DNA from: Oscillospiraceae bacterium
GTDB taxonomy: Bacteria; Bacillota; Clostridia; Oscillospirales; Oscillospiraceae
Length of the DNA stretch: 64,000 nt
NCBI GenBank assembly: GCA_017502265.1
Contig: JAFVVI010000023.1
Coordinates: 1 to 64,000 of the forward strand
Direction: 5' to 3'
Below the pieces are notes generated by a model. The model was given only the letters and a program-made list of their open reading frames with translations. It was not told where the DNA came from and made no database searches. The stretch's first letter is position 1, and each line of letters begins with the position of its first letter. The translations under genes were made by a program, and so were the position numbers. This document shows positions 1 to 8,628 of this stretch, piece after piece.

Positions 1-2
1 AC

Positions 3-749
3 CCCACGCCTCGGATCGCAGAATGCACCGCCGGTATGATTAACGCGGTGGGGCTGCAGAATCCCGGTGTGGAAAAGGTGGTTTCTGAGGAACTGCCCAA
101 GCTGAAAAAATGCTTCCGCAAGCCGGTAATGGCCAATGTCAGCGGCTTTTCTGTGGAAGAGTATGCCTATACCTGCGAAAAACTGGATAAGCAAGAGCAG
201 GTCGGCTGGTTGGAAGTTAATATCAGCTGTCCCAATGTCCACGGCGGCGGTATGAGCTTCGGCACGGACCCCAAGGCAGCCGCCGAGGTAACCAAGGCTG
301 TCAAAGCGGTCACTACAAAACCTGTGATCGTGAAGCTGACCCCCAATGTGACCGACATCGTATCCATGGCAAAAGCCTGCGAGGATGCCGGCGCAGACGG
401 CATCAGCCTGATTAACACAATGCTGGGTATGCGGATCGACTTGAAGACCCGCAAGCCGGTGATTGCCAATAAAATGGGCGGATTCTCCGGCTCTGCCATC
501 TTCCCGGTTGCGCTGCGTATGGTCTACCAGGTAGCAAATGCCGTTAATGTCCCGGTTGTGGGTATGGGCGGTGTCAGCAGCGCAGAAGATGTGGTTGAAA
601 TGATGTTGGCCGGCGCTACCGCTGTTGAAGTGGGCGCAGCAAACCTTGTCAGCCCCTACATTTGCCGGGATATTGTCAACGATCTGCCGGCTGTGATGGA
701 CAAGTATAGAATTAACACATTAAGTGAGATTATCGGAGGTGCAAGATAA
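3..749 (+). CDS. pyrD: Dihydroorotate dehydrogenase B, catalytic subunit (5' truncated by window edge)
   Basis: Oxidises dihydroorotate to orotate in pyrimidine synthesis, in the cytoplasm, with FMN. The frame is open from base 3, so the N-terminus lies outside the window; 248 residues are visible of a usual ~300. Visible marks are the PTPRIAE start of the substrate loop, NISCPNV with the Cys that serves as base in class 1 enzymes, KLTPNVTD, and the C-terminal FMN-phosphate region GMGGVSSAEDV...VEVGAANL. Class 1B enzymes pair with an Fe-S/FAD subunit PyrK, which would lie upstream and is not seen. The stop overlaps the pyrF start (TAATG), so the two are translationally coupled. Confidence 0.95.
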   Translation, partial: PTPRIAECTAGMINAVGLQNPGVEKVVSEELPKLKKCFRKPVMANVSGFSVEEYAYTCEKLDKQEQVGWLEVNISCPNVHGGGMSFGTDPKAAAEVTKAVKAVTTKPVIVKLTPNVTDIVSMAKACEDAGADGISLINTMLGMRIDLKTRKPVIANKMGGFSGSAIFPVALRMVYQVANAVNVPVVGMGGVSSAEDVVEMMLAGATAVEVGAANLVSPYICRDIVNDLPAVMDKYRINTLSEIIGGAR

Positions 750-1447
750 TGGGTAAGGATGTCATCGTAGCCTGTGATTTTGCCAGCGCAGAGCAGACCT
801 TTGCGTTTTTGGACAAATTCACCGGCCGTAAGCCTTTTGTAAAAATCGGCATGGAGCTTTATTATGCAGAGGGTCCTGCTATCGTCAGAGAGATCAAGGC
901 AAGAGGTCATAAGATCTTTCTGGATCTGAAGCTACACGATATTCCCAATACTGTCAAGAAAGCCATGGCTGTTCTGCGGAATCTGGATGTGGATATCACC
1001 AACCTCCACGCTGCCGGCACTAAAAATATGATGCGGGCTGCATTGGAAGGCCTGACCCGTGAGGACGGTACCCGACCGCTGCTGATCGCCGTGACCCAGC
1101 TGACCTCCACCGACCAGCAGAGCATGGAAGAGGATCTGCTGATCGAAAAGCCTATCGATCAGGTGGTTATGCACTATGCCAGCTGCGCCAAGGAGGCCGG
1201 TCTTGACGGCATCGTCTGTTCTCCTCTGGAGGCCGGCAAGGTCCACGATACCTGTGGTAAGAACTTCCTGACCATTACCCCCGGTGTCCGCTTTGCAGAC
1301 GGCGATGTGGGCGACCAGAAGCGGGTTATGACCCCTGCGCAGGCTAAGGAAATCGGCTCTGACTATATTGTCGTTGGCCGTCCCATTACCGCGGCTGCCG
1401 ATCCGGTTGCCGCTTACGAGCGCTGCGTTGCGGAATTCTGCGACTAA
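749..1447 (+). CDS. pyrF: Orotidine-5'-phosphate decarboxylase
   Basis: Decarboxylates OMP to UMP, the last step of the UMP pathway. The 232-residue length is normal for the short bacterial (type 1) family. The active-site motif DLKLHDIPNTV, with the catalytic Asp-Lys-Asp array, is at about residues 58-68; the phosphate-binding C-terminal part GSDYIVVGRPIT is intact. The ATG overlaps the pyrD stop by one base. An 84-base gap with a hairpin repeat separates it from pyrE. Confidence 0.97.
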   Translation: MGKDVIVACDFASAEQTFAFLDKFTGRKPFVKIGMELYYAEGPAIVREIKARGHKIFLDLKLHDIPNTVKKAMAVLRNLDVDITNLHAAGTKNMMRAALEGLTREDGTRPLLIAVTQLTSTDQQSMEEDLLIEKPIDQVVMHYASCAKEAGLDGIVCSPLEAGKVHDTCGKNFLTITPGVRFADGDVGDQKRVMTPAQAKEIGSDYIVVGRPITAAADPVAAYERCVAEFCD

Positions 1448-1464
1448 AAGTTAAAACATATGTC

Positions 1465-1497
1465 ATTGCGAACCAGTGCGTACACTGGTGTGGCAAT
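1465..1497. repeat. REP-like intergenic hairpin (ATTGC...GCAAT family)
   Basis: An imperfect palindrome between pyrF and pyrE. Outer arms ATTGC (1465-1469) and GCAAT (1493-1497) enclose a perfect inner stem CCAGTG (1473-1478)/CACTGG (1483-1488) with a CGTA loop. The shape and the outer ATTGC/GCAAT arms resemble short REP-type elements common between bacterial genes. There is no T-tract, so it is unlikely to be a terminator. Family assignment is from memory of such repeats; only one full copy is seen here. Confidence 0.5.
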
Positions 1498-1531
1498 CTC
1501 CACACGAAAATAACATACAAGGAGAACCAAA

Positions 1532-2185
1532 ATGGAAGCTTATAAAAGAGAATTTATTGAATTCCTGCAGGAAGCAGGTGTTCTGAAGTTCGGTGATTTT
1601 ACCGCTAAATCCGGCCGAAAGATCCCTTACTTCGTCAATGCCGGTATGATCAAGACCGGCGACCAGATCACCAAGATGGGTGAGTTTTATGCCAAGGCAT
1701 ACTTTGATAAGCTGGGCAAAAAGCAGGCCGTTCTGTACGGTCCTGCCTACAAGGGTATTTCTCTGTCTATTTCCGCTGCCGTGGCCCTGTCCCGGAACGG
1801 ACTGAATGTGCCTTTCTTCTTTAACCGCAAGGAGGTCAAAGACCATGGCGAGGGCGGTACTTTCGTGGGCTATGTACCCCAGACAGGGGAGGAGATTGTC
1901 ATCATTGAAGATGTGATCACTGCCGGTACTGCTATCCGGGAGTCTATGGAGATTCTCAAGCATCTGGAAGGCACCAAGGTCATCGCCACCTTCATTATGG
2001 TTGACCGCAAGGAAAAGGGTCAGACCGAAAAGGGCGCCATGCAGGAAATTGAAGAGCAGTTCGGCTTCCCGGTATACTCTGTTGTTGATGTCTATGACAT
2101 CATCGAGTATCTGGAAGAGGATCCTGCCAATGAAGAAAATGTCACGCGTATCAAGAACTATCTGGCTGTGAATGGAGCAAAATAA
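1532..2185 (+). CDS. pyrE: Orotate phosphoribosyltransferase
   Basis: Joins orotate and PRPP to form OMP. 217 residues, usual length. The PRPP-binding loop [13 protein letters not shown] is at about residues 122-134, with GPAYKGISL and [13 protein letters not shown] upstream as in the family. An AAGGAG ribosome site precedes the ATG. Its stop overlaps the pyrB start by one base (TAATG), giving translational coupling to the next pathway gene. Confidence 0.97.
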   Translation: MEAYKREFIEFLQEAGVLKFGDFTAKSGRKIPYFVNAGMIKTGDQITKMGEFYAKAYFDKLGKKQAVLYGPAYKGISLSISAAVALSRNGLNVPFFFNRKEVKDHGEGGTFVGYVPQTGEEIVIIEDVITAGTAIRESMEILKHLEGTKVIATFIMVDRKEKGQTEKGAMQEIEEQFGFPVYSVVDVYDIIEYLEEDPANEENVTRIKNYLAVNGAK

Positions 2186-3273
2186 TGAGAAGTTTAATTG
2201 ATATTGTTGATTTTTCTGTAGAGGAGATTCAGCAGTTGCTGGAAACTGCCTGCGACATCAGCGAGAACCCCGCAAAATACGCAGATACTTGCCGCGGCAA
2301 GAAGCTGGCAACCTTGTTCTTTGAGCCCTCTACCCGCACAAGACTCAGCTTTGAAGCGGCTATGTACGAGCTGGGCGGTAATGTGCTGGGCTTCAGCGAG
2401 GCATCCTCTTCCTCTGCTTCCAAGGGCGAGAGTATGGCAGATACCGCTAAGATGCTCTCTTGTTATGTGGATATTATGGCTATTCGCCATCCCAAAGAGG
2501 GCGCGCCCTATGTAGCCGCTACCAATGCGTCCATTCCTGTTATCAACGCCGGTGACGGTGGCCATTGCCATCCTACCCAGACTTTAGCAGACCTGCTGAC
2601 CATTTACCGGGAACACGGTCGACTCCACGACCTGACCATTGGCTGCTGCGGCGACCTGAAATATGGCAGAACTGTCCATTCTCTGATCTCCGCATTTGCC
2701 CGGTATGCCAATATCAAATTCGTTCTGATCTCCCCGGAGGAACTGATGCTTCCCAAATATGTGAAGTATGAAGTGCTGGAAAAGAATGGAATGGAATATG
2801 TGGAGACCACCTCTTTGGAAGAAGCAATCCCTGAGCTGGATGTTTTGTACATGACCCGTATCCAGCGGGAGCGGTTTGATAGTTTTGATGAATATGAGCG
2901 CTTGAAGGACAGCTACATTCTCACACCTGAGAAGATGGCTGCCGGCAAGCCGGAGATGCGTGTGCTACACCCGCTGCCCAGAGTCAACGAGATCAGCGTG
3001 AAGGTGGATGATGACCCCCGCGCTGCTTATTTCCGCCAGGCTCTCAACGGTAAATTTATGCGCATGGCTTTGATTCTGAAGCTGCTGAAAGAGGCGGAAG
3101 AGGGCAGGCAAATGGAGCAAATGGAAACAGTGGAGGACAGCCGCCTGGTCTGCGACAATCCCCGCTGCATCTGCTCTACCGAGCAGGAGCTCCCTCATAA
3201 ATTTAAGTTGGTGGATGCCCAACGGGGAATCTATCGGTGCATCTACTGCGAGTCTAAGAAAAACCTTATTTAA
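2185..3273 (+). CDS. pyrB: Aspartate carbamoyltransferase with a C-terminal PyrI-like zinc domain
   Basis: Condenses carbamoyl phosphate and aspartate, the committed step of pyrimidine synthesis. The catalytic part (about residues 1-305) shows [13 protein letters not shown] (carbamoyl-phosphate loop), [12 protein letters not shown] and [10 protein letters not shown] further ~50 residues, unusual for PyrB, contain VCDNPRC (CX4C) and RCIYC (CX2C), the spacing of the four zinc cysteines at the C-terminus of the regulatory chain PyrI. The nucleotide-binding allosteric domain of PyrI is absent. So this appears to be a catalytic chain fused to only the zinc, interface-forming half of PyrI. Whether it is allosterically regulated cannot be told from sequence. 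Confidence 0.95.
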   Translation: MRSLIDIVDFSVEEIQQLLETACDISENPAKYADTCRGKKLATLFFEPSTRTRLSFEAAMYELGGNVLGFSEASSSSASKGESMADTAKMLSCYVDIMAIRHPKEGAPYVAATNASIPVINAGDGGHCHPTQTLADLLTIYREHGRLHDLTIGCCGDLKYGRTVHSLISAFARYANIKFVLISPEELMLPKYVKYEVLEKNGMEYVETTSLEEAIPELDVLYMTRIQRERFDSFDEYERLKDSYILTPEKMAAGKPEMRVLHPLPRVNEISVKVDDDPRAAYFRQALNGKFMRMALILKLLKEAEEGRQMEQMETVEDSRLVCDNPRCICSTEQELPHKFKLVDAQRGIYRCIYCESKKNLI

Positions 3274-3353
3274 TAATTCTTAAAATTTTACACAAAATAC
3301 CAGATAAGGACGAAAAAAATCGTGTTTAAACCGACAGAATGCGCCAGCTTCTC

Positions 3354-3382
3354 TTGACACTAAATCCTTGCCGTGGTAAACT
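3354..3382 (+). promoter_or_regulatory. Sigma-A promoter of the purine operon
   Basis: TTGACA (3354-3359), a 17-base spacer and TAAACT (3377-3382). Transcription would start near 3389, about 13 bases before the first stem of the ZTP aptamer, the expected geometry for a riboswitch leader. Confidence 0.8.
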
Positions 3383-3401
3383 ATTTGTGTATTCAATACA
3401 G

Positions 3402-3470
3402 TTCTTTGCGACTGACGGAAATGTGGAGCACCACAGGGGAACAAAGAATGTAGAAGCCGACCGTCTGGGC
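3402..3470 (+). ncRNA. ZTP riboswitch aptamer (pfl motif)
   Basis: A 5' domain is closed by stem TTCTTTG (3402-3408)/CAAAGAA (3442-3448). Inside is a second hairpin TGTGG (3422-3426)/CCACA (3431-3435), with the conserved internal-loop bases CGACTGACGG on the left and GGGGAA on the right. After a short linker comes the conserved 3' block CCGTCTGGGC (3461-3470). This matches the known ZTP/ZMP-sensing pfl motif. These RNAs turn on purine and one-carbon genes when 10-formyl-THF is short and ZTP builds up. It lies directly upstream of purE. The call is from pattern recognition; a covariance search would settle it. Confidence 0.85.
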
Positions 3471-3516
3471 GCATTTAACACTGTTCGCAGGTTAAGTGCG
3501 CCCTGTTTGCGTCTTG
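3467..3516 (+). terminator. Intrinsic terminator of the ZTP riboswitch (expression platform)
   Basis: GGGCGCATTTAAC (3467-3479) pairs with GTTAAGTGCGCCC (3491-3503), with one G-U pair. The stem continues through CTG-TTCG-CAG, with a UUCG tetraloop and one bulged A, and is followed by a T-rich run. Its left arm includes the GGGC of the aptamer's 3' block. Ligand binding should therefore compete with the terminator and allow read-through into purE. Confidence 0.8.
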
Positions 3517-3538
3517 TTGAAAATCTTGGAGGTTAGAT

Positions 3539-4027
3539 ATGAAAAAAGTAGGCATCATTATGGGTAGCGACAGCGATCTGCCCATCGTTCAAAAGACTGT
3601 AGATATGCTCAAATCCCTGGAGATACCCTATGAGGTTCACATCTATTCCGCGCACAGAACGCCTGTGGAGGCCCGTGACTTTGCAATCAATGCAAGGGCC
3701 AACGGTTTTGGTGCAATTATCTGCGCTGCCGGTATGGCGGCTCACCTTGCCGGCGCCATCGCTGCCAATACCACATTGCCTGTGATCGGCATTCCCTGTA
3801 AGGGCGGCATGATGGACGGCCTGGACGCGCTGCTTTCTACCGTACAGATGCCCACCGGTATCCCGGTTGCTACCGTTGCTATTAACGGCGCCGGCAATGC
3901 TGCGTTACTTGCGGCTCAAATTATTGCCGTCGAGGACATGGAACTGGCAGCCAAACTGGACGCTAAGCGTAAGAGCGATGCTGAAAAAGTCCTGCAGAAG
4001 GATGCAGACATCGCTGCAAATCTGTAA
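3539..4027 (+). CDS. purE: N5-carboxyaminoimidazole ribonucleotide mutase
   Basis: Class I PurE, converting N5-CAIR to CAIR in purine synthesis. 162 residues, normal. The MGSDSDLP motif at about residues 9-16 and the SAHRTP phosphate-binding segment near residue 39 are present, as is the GMAAHLAG loop. First gene after the ZTP switch, with a GGAGG site before the ATG. The partner PurK (N5-CAIR synthetase) is not in this window. Confidence 0.97.
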   Translation: MKKVGIIMGSDSDLPIVQKTVDMLKSLEIPYEVHIYSAHRTPVEARDFAINARANGFGAIICAAGMAAHLAGAIAANTTLPVIGIPCKGGMMDGLDALLSTVQMPTGIPVATVAINGAGNAALLAAQIIAVEDMELAAKLDAKRKSDAEKVLQKDADIAANL

Positions 4028-4069
4028 ATCTTGAGTTGTTTACTCATCACTATAAAGGAGAAATTGATT

Positions 4070-4756
4070 ATGGATTACAAACTGCTTTACACCGGCAAAA
4101 CCAAGAATGTATATGAACTGCCCAACGGCAACTGCCTGCTGCTGTTTAAGGACGACTGCACCGGCAAGGACGGTGTGTTTGATCCCGGCGAGAACTCTGT
4201 CGGCCTGACGATCGAGGGTGTGGGCGATGTAAACCTGCGTATGTCCATTTACTACTTTGAAAAGATCAATGCCGCCGGTATCCGCACCCACTATGTCTCT
4301 GCCGATCTGGCCAACACCACCATGGAAGTCCTGCCCGCCAAGGTCTTTGGCAAGGGCTTGGAGGTCATCTGCCGCCGTAAGGCAGTTGGCTCCTTCTTCC
4401 GTCGTTACAATGAGTACTGCACCGAGGGCCAGGATCTGCCCTACTATGTGGAGACCACCTTCAAAAACGATGCCTTGGGTGATCCTCTGGTCACCAAGGA
4501 TGGTTTGGTTGACTTGGGCGTTATGACCGCTGAACAGTATGATTCCCTGAAGGCGCAGACCCAGGCGATCACCAAGATCGTTGCTGATGACCTGGCTGAA
4601 AAGGGCATGGAGCTGTACGACATCAAGTTCGAGTTCGGCTATGCGCCCGACGGCAAGGTTATGCTGATCGACGAAGTGGCATCCGGCAATATGCGTGTCT
4701 ATAAGAACGGTGAGTATATTGACCCCATGACCCTGAACAAGCTGTTCTTCGCATAA
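4070..4756 (+). CDS. purC: SAICAR synthetase
   Basis: Ligates aspartate to CAIR using ATP. The ATG at 4070 is chosen because AAAGGAG stands 10 bases upstream and the protein then begins [17 protein letters not shown], as in the family; a longer open frame upstream has no ribosome site. 228 residues. [13 protein letters not shown] near the C-terminus corresponds to the family motif, in a slightly divergent form (usual PurC reads LADEISPDT.R). Confidence 0.93.
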   Translation: MDYKLLYTGKTKNVYELPNGNCLLLFKDDCTGKDGVFDPGENSVGLTIEGVGDVNLRMSIYYFEKINAAGIRTHYVSADLANTTMEVLPAKVFGKGLEVICRRKAVGSFFRRYNEYCTEGQDLPYYVETTFKNDALGDPLVTKDGLVDLGVMTAEQYDSLKAQTQAITKIVADDLAEKGMELYDIKFEFGYAPDGKVMLIDEVASGNMRVYKNGEYIDPMTLNKLFFA

Positions 4757-4792
4757 TTAATTTTTTAGCAAAACCATTAAGGAGGAAATACC

Positions 4793-5104
4793 GTGGGAGG
4801 CTTTTTTGGAGCAATTTCTCATCGTGACTGTGTTTTGGATATTTTCTTCGGTGTTGACTACCATTCCCACCTTGGCAACCGCCGGGGTGGTATGGTTGTT
4901 TATGACCCGGAGACGGGCTTCCAACGGCAGATTCATAGCATCGAAAATACCCCTTTCCGCACCAAGTTTGAAGGGGATCTGAAAAAATTCAAGGGTAATA
5001 TCGGCATGGGCTGTATCAGTGATACTGACCCCCAGCCGCTGATGGTGCGGTCTCACTTGGGTTTATATGCTATTTCCACTGTGTATCATCAACAATGCGG
5101 ATGA
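4793..5104 (+). CDS. purF: Amidophosphoribosyltransferase-like protein, N-terminal fragment (frameshifted)
   Basis: GTG start behind AAGGAGG. It holds the N-terminal glutamine-amidotransferase-like domain of a PurF relative. The mature start reads GGFFG where canonical PurF has CGVFG, so the nucleophilic Cys is replaced by Gly. The frame ends in ...AISTV then junk and a stop; the natural continuation (INNADELVEK) is in another frame from about 5081. Adding two bases after GTG at 5081-5083 would restore a family-like V-G-I-I-N-N. The two pieces are therefore one gene split by a 2-base deletion, real or a sequencing/assembly error. Confidence 0.7.
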   Translation: MGGFFGAISHRDCVLDIFFGVDYHSHLGNRRGGMVVYDPETGFQRQIHSIENTPFRTKFEGDLKKFKGNIGMGCISDTDPQPLMVRSHLGLYAISTVYHQQCG

Positions 5105-6212
5105 ATTGGTGGAAAAGTATTTCTCCGACCACGGCCATCAGTTTATGGCCATGTCTTCCGGCAAGGTCAACCAGTCCGAGCTGGTGGCGGCCCTCATCAA
5201 CCAAAAGGATTCTTTGGTCGCAGGTATCCGCCACGCCCAGGAGTCCATTGACGGCTCGTCCACAATTCTGATTCTCACCAGCGACAGCATTATGGTTGCC
5301 CGGGATAAACTGGGCAGACTGCCTGTACTGATCGGAAAAGGGGAGGACGGCTGCTGCGTTTCCTTTGAATCCTTTGTGTATCACAAGCTGGGTTACGAGG
5401 ATTACTATGAGCTGGGTCCCGGTGAAATCGTCAAATTGACGGCTGACGGTATGGAGGTTCTCCAGCCTGCCGGCAAGGATATGAAGATCTGCGCCTTCCT
5501 GTGGACCTACTACGGTTACCCCAATTCCAATTATGAAGGCAAGAATGTAGAGGTTATGCGCTGCCGGAACGGCGAGATCATGGCCCGCAACGAAGCAGAG
5601 CGCGGCACTATGCCGGATGTGGATTATGTTGCCGGTGTTCCGGATACCGGCGTTCCCCATGCCATTGGTTACGCCAATCAGAGCCATAAGCCTTTTGCTC
5701 GTCCCTTCGTGAAGTATACACCCACTTGGTCCCGATCCTTTACCCCCTCCAGTCAGGCGGTACGCAGCCAGGTGGCCAAGATGAAGCAGATTCCGGTACC
5801 GGAACTGATCGTGGGTAAAAAGCTGCTGCTGGTGGATGATTCCATCGTCCGTGGTACGCAGCTGCGGGAAACTGTGGAATTCCTGTACGAAAGCGGCGCC
5901 AAGGAAGTGCATATGCGTTCTGCCTGTCCGCCTGTATTTTATAACTGCAAGTATCTGAATTTCTCCCGCAGCAATTCGGCTATGGAATTGATTGCCCGGA
6001 AAACCATCCGCGAACTGGAAGGCGAGGAAGCAGATAAGCATATTGCAGAGTACGCAGAATCCACCACCGAGCGAGGTAAATGTCTGGCCAAGGCCATTTG
6101 CGATAAGCTGGGCTTTGATTCCCTGGGCTATCAGTCGCTGGATGGCCTGTTAGAGGCAATCGGTATTGATAAAGATAAGATTTGCACCTATTGCTGGAAT
6201 GGCAAGGGTTAA
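5067..6212 (+). CDS. purF: Amidophosphoribosyltransferase-like protein, phosphoribosyltransferase part (frameshifted)
   Basis: Continuation of the split gene; the first ~8 residues (MLFPLCII) are probably out-of-frame or chance. It contains the PRPP site LLLVDDSIVRGTQ, the GVPDTGVPHAIGYA segment, and cysteines at positions typical of the 4Fe-4S ligands of B. subtilis-type PurF (CAFLWTY, YNCKYL and a terminal CTYC). The transferase half looks functional. The glutaminase half lacks Cys1 and also the family HNG(N) segment. It sits where purF is expected, between purC and purM. It may use free ammonia, or be a paralogue with another role; a canonical PurF may exist elsewhere. Confidence 0.75.
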   Translation: MLFPLCIINNADELVEKYFSDHGHQFMAMSSGKVNQSELVAALINQKDSLVAGIRHAQESIDGSSTILILTSDSIMVARDKLGRLPVLIGKGEDGCCVSFESFVYHKLGYEDYYELGPGEIVKLTADGMEVLQPAGKDMKICAFLWTYYGYPNSNYEGKNVEVMRCRNGEIMARNEAERGTMPDVDYVAGVPDTGVPHAIGYANQSHKPFARPFVKYTPTWSRSFTPSSQAVRSQVAKMKQIPVPELIVGKKLLLVDDSIVRGTQLRETVEFLYESGAKEVHMRSACPPVFYNCKYLNFSRSNSAMELIARKTIRELEGEEADKHIAEYAESTTERGKCLAKAICDKLGFDSLGYQSLDGLLEAIGIDKDKICTYCWNGKG

Positions 6213-6230
6213 GAAATAAGGAGTGACATC

Positions 6231-7277
6231 ATGGAAAAGAGTTTCTCTGAGAGCTATGCTGCAGCTGGTGTGGATATCACCGCCGGTTACAAGGCTGTTG
6301 AACTGATGAAAAAGCATATCAAGCGCACCAAAAACGAGGGCTGCCTGGATGATGTTGGCGGCTTTGGCGGCTGCTTTGGTCTGAATATTGCCGGCATGGA
6401 AGAACCGGTGCTGGTTTCCGGCACTGACGGCTGCGGCACTAAGGTGAAGCTGGCGATGCTGATGGACAAGCACGATACCATTGGCATCGACGCGGTGGCA
6501 ATGTGTGTCAACGACATTATCTGCTGCGGCGCAAAGCCTTTGTTCTTCCTGGACTATATTGCCTGCGGCAAGAACTATCCGGAAAAGATTGCGGCCATTG
6601 TCGGCGGTGTGGCTGAGGGCTGTGTCCAGTCCGGTGCTGCATTGATCGGCGGTGAAACTGCCGAGCATCCCGGTCTGATGCCTGTGGACGAGTATGATCT
6701 GGCAGGCTTCGCTGTGGGTATCGTGGATAAGAAGAAGATTATCGACAACACCCGCATGGCAGCCGGCGATGTGGTGATCGCGCTGGCCTCTACCGGCATC
6801 CATTCCAATGGTTTCTCCCTGTGCCGTAAGGTCTTTGATATTGATAACAATCCTCCCGAACTGTATACTGCCCGGGAGGAGTTGGGTGGCAAGAGTGTGG
6901 CAGAAGCTCTGCTGGTGCCCACCCGCATTTATGTAAAATCCGTACTGGCCCTGCTGGAGCAGGTAGATGTGAAGGGTATCTCCCACATCACCGGCGGCGG
7001 TTTCTATGAGAACATTCCCCGCAGCATTCCCGATGGCCTGGGCGCCGTGATCGACAGAAGCGCTGTGAAGGTCCTGCCCATCTTTGACCTGATTGCAAAG
7101 ACCGGCAATATCCCCGAGCGGGATATGTTCAACACCTACAATATGGGTGTGGGTATGAGCATCGTGGTCAAGGCCGAGGAAGTGGACAAGGCCCTGGAAA
7201 TCCTGGCTGCCAACGGTGAGACTGCTTATGTGATCGGTAAAATCGTAGCATCCGACGAGAAGATCACCATTTGCTGA
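6231..7277 (+). CDS. purM: Phosphoribosylformylglycinamidine cyclo-ligase (AIR synthetase)
   Basis: Closes the imidazole ring of FGAM to give AIR with ATP. 348 residues, usual length. Start [20 protein letters not shown] is family-like. Further marks are [17 protein letters not shown] and [19 protein letters not shown] lies 8 bases before the ATG. Followed by purN after 13 bases. Confidence 0.97.
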   Translation: MEKSFSESYAAAGVDITAGYKAVELMKKHIKRTKNEGCLDDVGGFGGCFGLNIAGMEEPVLVSGTDGCGTKVKLAMLMDKHDTIGIDAVAMCVNDIICCGAKPLFFLDYIACGKNYPEKIAAIVGGVAEGCVQSGAALIGGETAEHPGLMPVDEYDLAGFAVGIVDKKKIIDNTRMAAGDVVIALASTGIHSNGFSLCRKVFDIDNNPPELYTAREELGGKSVAEALLVPTRIYVKSVLALLEQVDVKGISHITGGGFYENIPRSIPDGLGAVIDRSAVKVLPIFDLIAKTGNIPERDMFNTYNMGVGMSIVVKAEEVDKALEILAANGETAYVIGKIVASDEKITIC

Positions 7278-7290
7278 GCGAGGAGCCGGT

Positions 7291-7887
7291 ATGAATAAAG
7301 CGAAAATCGCAGTACTGGTATCCGGTGGCGGCACCAATCTGCAGGCGCTGATCGATGCGCAGGCAAAGGGCATAATTCACAGTGGCGATATTTGCCTGGT
7401 AATATCCAATAATGCTGGTGCCTATGCTTTGCAGCGGGCAGCCAATGCCGGCATTGCCACGGAAGTGGTACTGAAAAAGGAACTGGGCAGCCAGGCAGCT
7501 TTTGAGGAAAAGATCAAGCAGCTGTTGACCCAATATGGCATTGACGTGATTGTGCTGGCAGGCTTTATGTCCATTCTCAGTGAATCCTTTACATCTTGCT
7601 ACCCCAAGCGGATCCTCAATGTCCACCCGTCTTTGATCCCGTCCTTCTGCGGCGAGGGTTTCTATGGTCTGCGTGTTCACCAGGCGGCCCTGGATTATGG
7701 CGTGAAGGTCACCGGCGCAACGGTGCATTTTGTCAACGAGATCCCGGATGGGGGAGAGATCATTCTCCAAAAAGCTGTAGAAATTCAGCCTGGCGATACA
7801 CCCGAGATTCTGCAGAAACGTGTTATGGAACAGGCAGAATGGAAGATTTTACCGGCTGCAGTGGAACAGGTTTGCAGCCTGTTGTAA
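7291..7887 (+). CDS. purN: Phosphoribosylglycinamide formyltransferase
   Basis: Folate-dependent transfer of formyl to GAR. 198 residues. Starts KIAVLVSGGGTNLQALID (nucleotide-binding loop). The catalytic Asn-His-Asp set is visible in NVHPSLIPSF and the later VHFVNEIPDGGEII. Its need for 10-formyl-THF fits control of the operon by a ZTP riboswitch. Confidence 0.96.
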   Translation: MNKAKIAVLVSGGGTNLQALIDAQAKGIIHSGDICLVISNNAGAYALQRAANAGIATEVVLKKELGSQAAFEEKIKQLLTQYGIDVIVLAGFMSILSESFTSCYPKRILNVHPSLIPSFCGEGFYGLRVHQAALDYGVKVTGATVHFVNEIPDGGEIILQKAVEIQPGDTPEILQKRVMEQAEWKILPAAVEQVCSLL

Positions 7888-7903
7888 GAAAGGAAGACAG
7901 ATA

Positions 7904-8617
7904 ATGAATGTTTACGAAGTAGGTTCTCTTGCTGAAAAGTTGTCCACAAATGTATATCCCGGTCGCGGCATTGTGCTGGGTATCACCCCCGACGGCACAA
8001 AGTCCGTTGCTGCATACTTTATTATGGGCCGTAGCGTTAATAGCCGCAACCGCGTGTTTGTTCAGGAGCCGGATGGCATTCGCACTGAAGCACATGATCC
8101 CAGTCTGATGAAGGATCCGCATCTGATTATCTATCACCCTGTCCGTGAAGCAGGCTGCGGCCTGATCGTGACCAACGGTGACCAGACCGACACCATTTGG
8201 GAGTATCTTGCCAAGGGCGAGAGCTGGGAAGCTGCCCTGCGTACCCGTTGTTTTGAGGACGACGGTCCTAACTGGACCCCTCGTATCTCCGGCCTGCTGG
8301 CGGGTGATGGCAGCTACAAGATGTCCATTTTGAAGTCTGCTGACGCCGAAGGCACTGCCTGCGCCCGCTTCTTCTATGAGTATCCTGCAATCGCAGGGCT
8401 GGGCCATTTTATCCACACTTATGTGTGCGACGGCAATCCCGTCATTCCCACCTTCCAGGGCGAGCCTGAGCGTGTGGCTATGGATAACGATATGAACGCC
8501 TTCGCAGAAATGCTGTGGAAGAATCTGAACGAAGATAACAAGATCTCTCTGTTTGTCCGCTATACTGATCTGAAGACCGGCGCTTACGAACAGAAGATTT
8601 TCAACAAACACGAATAA
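7904..8617 (+). CDS. IMP cyclohydrolase, stand-alone (PurO-like)
   Basis: Likely performs the last step, FAICAR to IMP. The 237-residue protein starts at the ATG after AAGGAAGAC (MNVYEVGSLAEKLS); a longer frame begins inside purN and is not used. It resembles the IMP-cyclohydrolase-like family PF07826 (archaeal PurO type, also in Clostridia), with YPGRGIVLGITPDGTKSV near the N-terminus. It is not the N-terminal domain of bifunctional PurH. The next gene encodes the transformylase alone, so the two PurH activities are separate here. Family assignment by recognition only. Confidence 0.85.
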   Translation: MNVYEVGSLAEKLSTNVYPGRGIVLGITPDGTKSVAAYFIMGRSVNSRNRVFVQEPDGIRTEAHDPSLMKDPHLIIYHPVREAGCGLIVTNGDQTDTIWEYLAKGESWEAALRTRCFEDDGPNWTPRISGLLAGDGSYKMSILKSADAEGTACARFFYEYPAIAGLGHFIHTYVCDGNPVIPTFQGEPERVAMDNDMNAFAEMLWKNLNEDNKISLFVRYTDLKTGAYEQKIFNKHE

Positions 8618-8628
8618 GGAGAAAGAAA

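Noticed and set aside
5075..5095. Programmed ribosomal frameshift in the purF-like gene
   Set aside because: No slippery heptamer, no internal Shine-Dalgarno-like stimulator and no clear downstream structure; a 2-base deletion or sequence error explains it more simply.
5070..6041. 323-codon minus-strand frame opposite the purF-like gene
   Set aside because: Antisense shadow; the plus strand has clear PRPP and Fe-S motifs.
6150..7373. 407-codon minus-strand frame opposite purM
   Set aside because: Antisense shadow of purM and its flanks.
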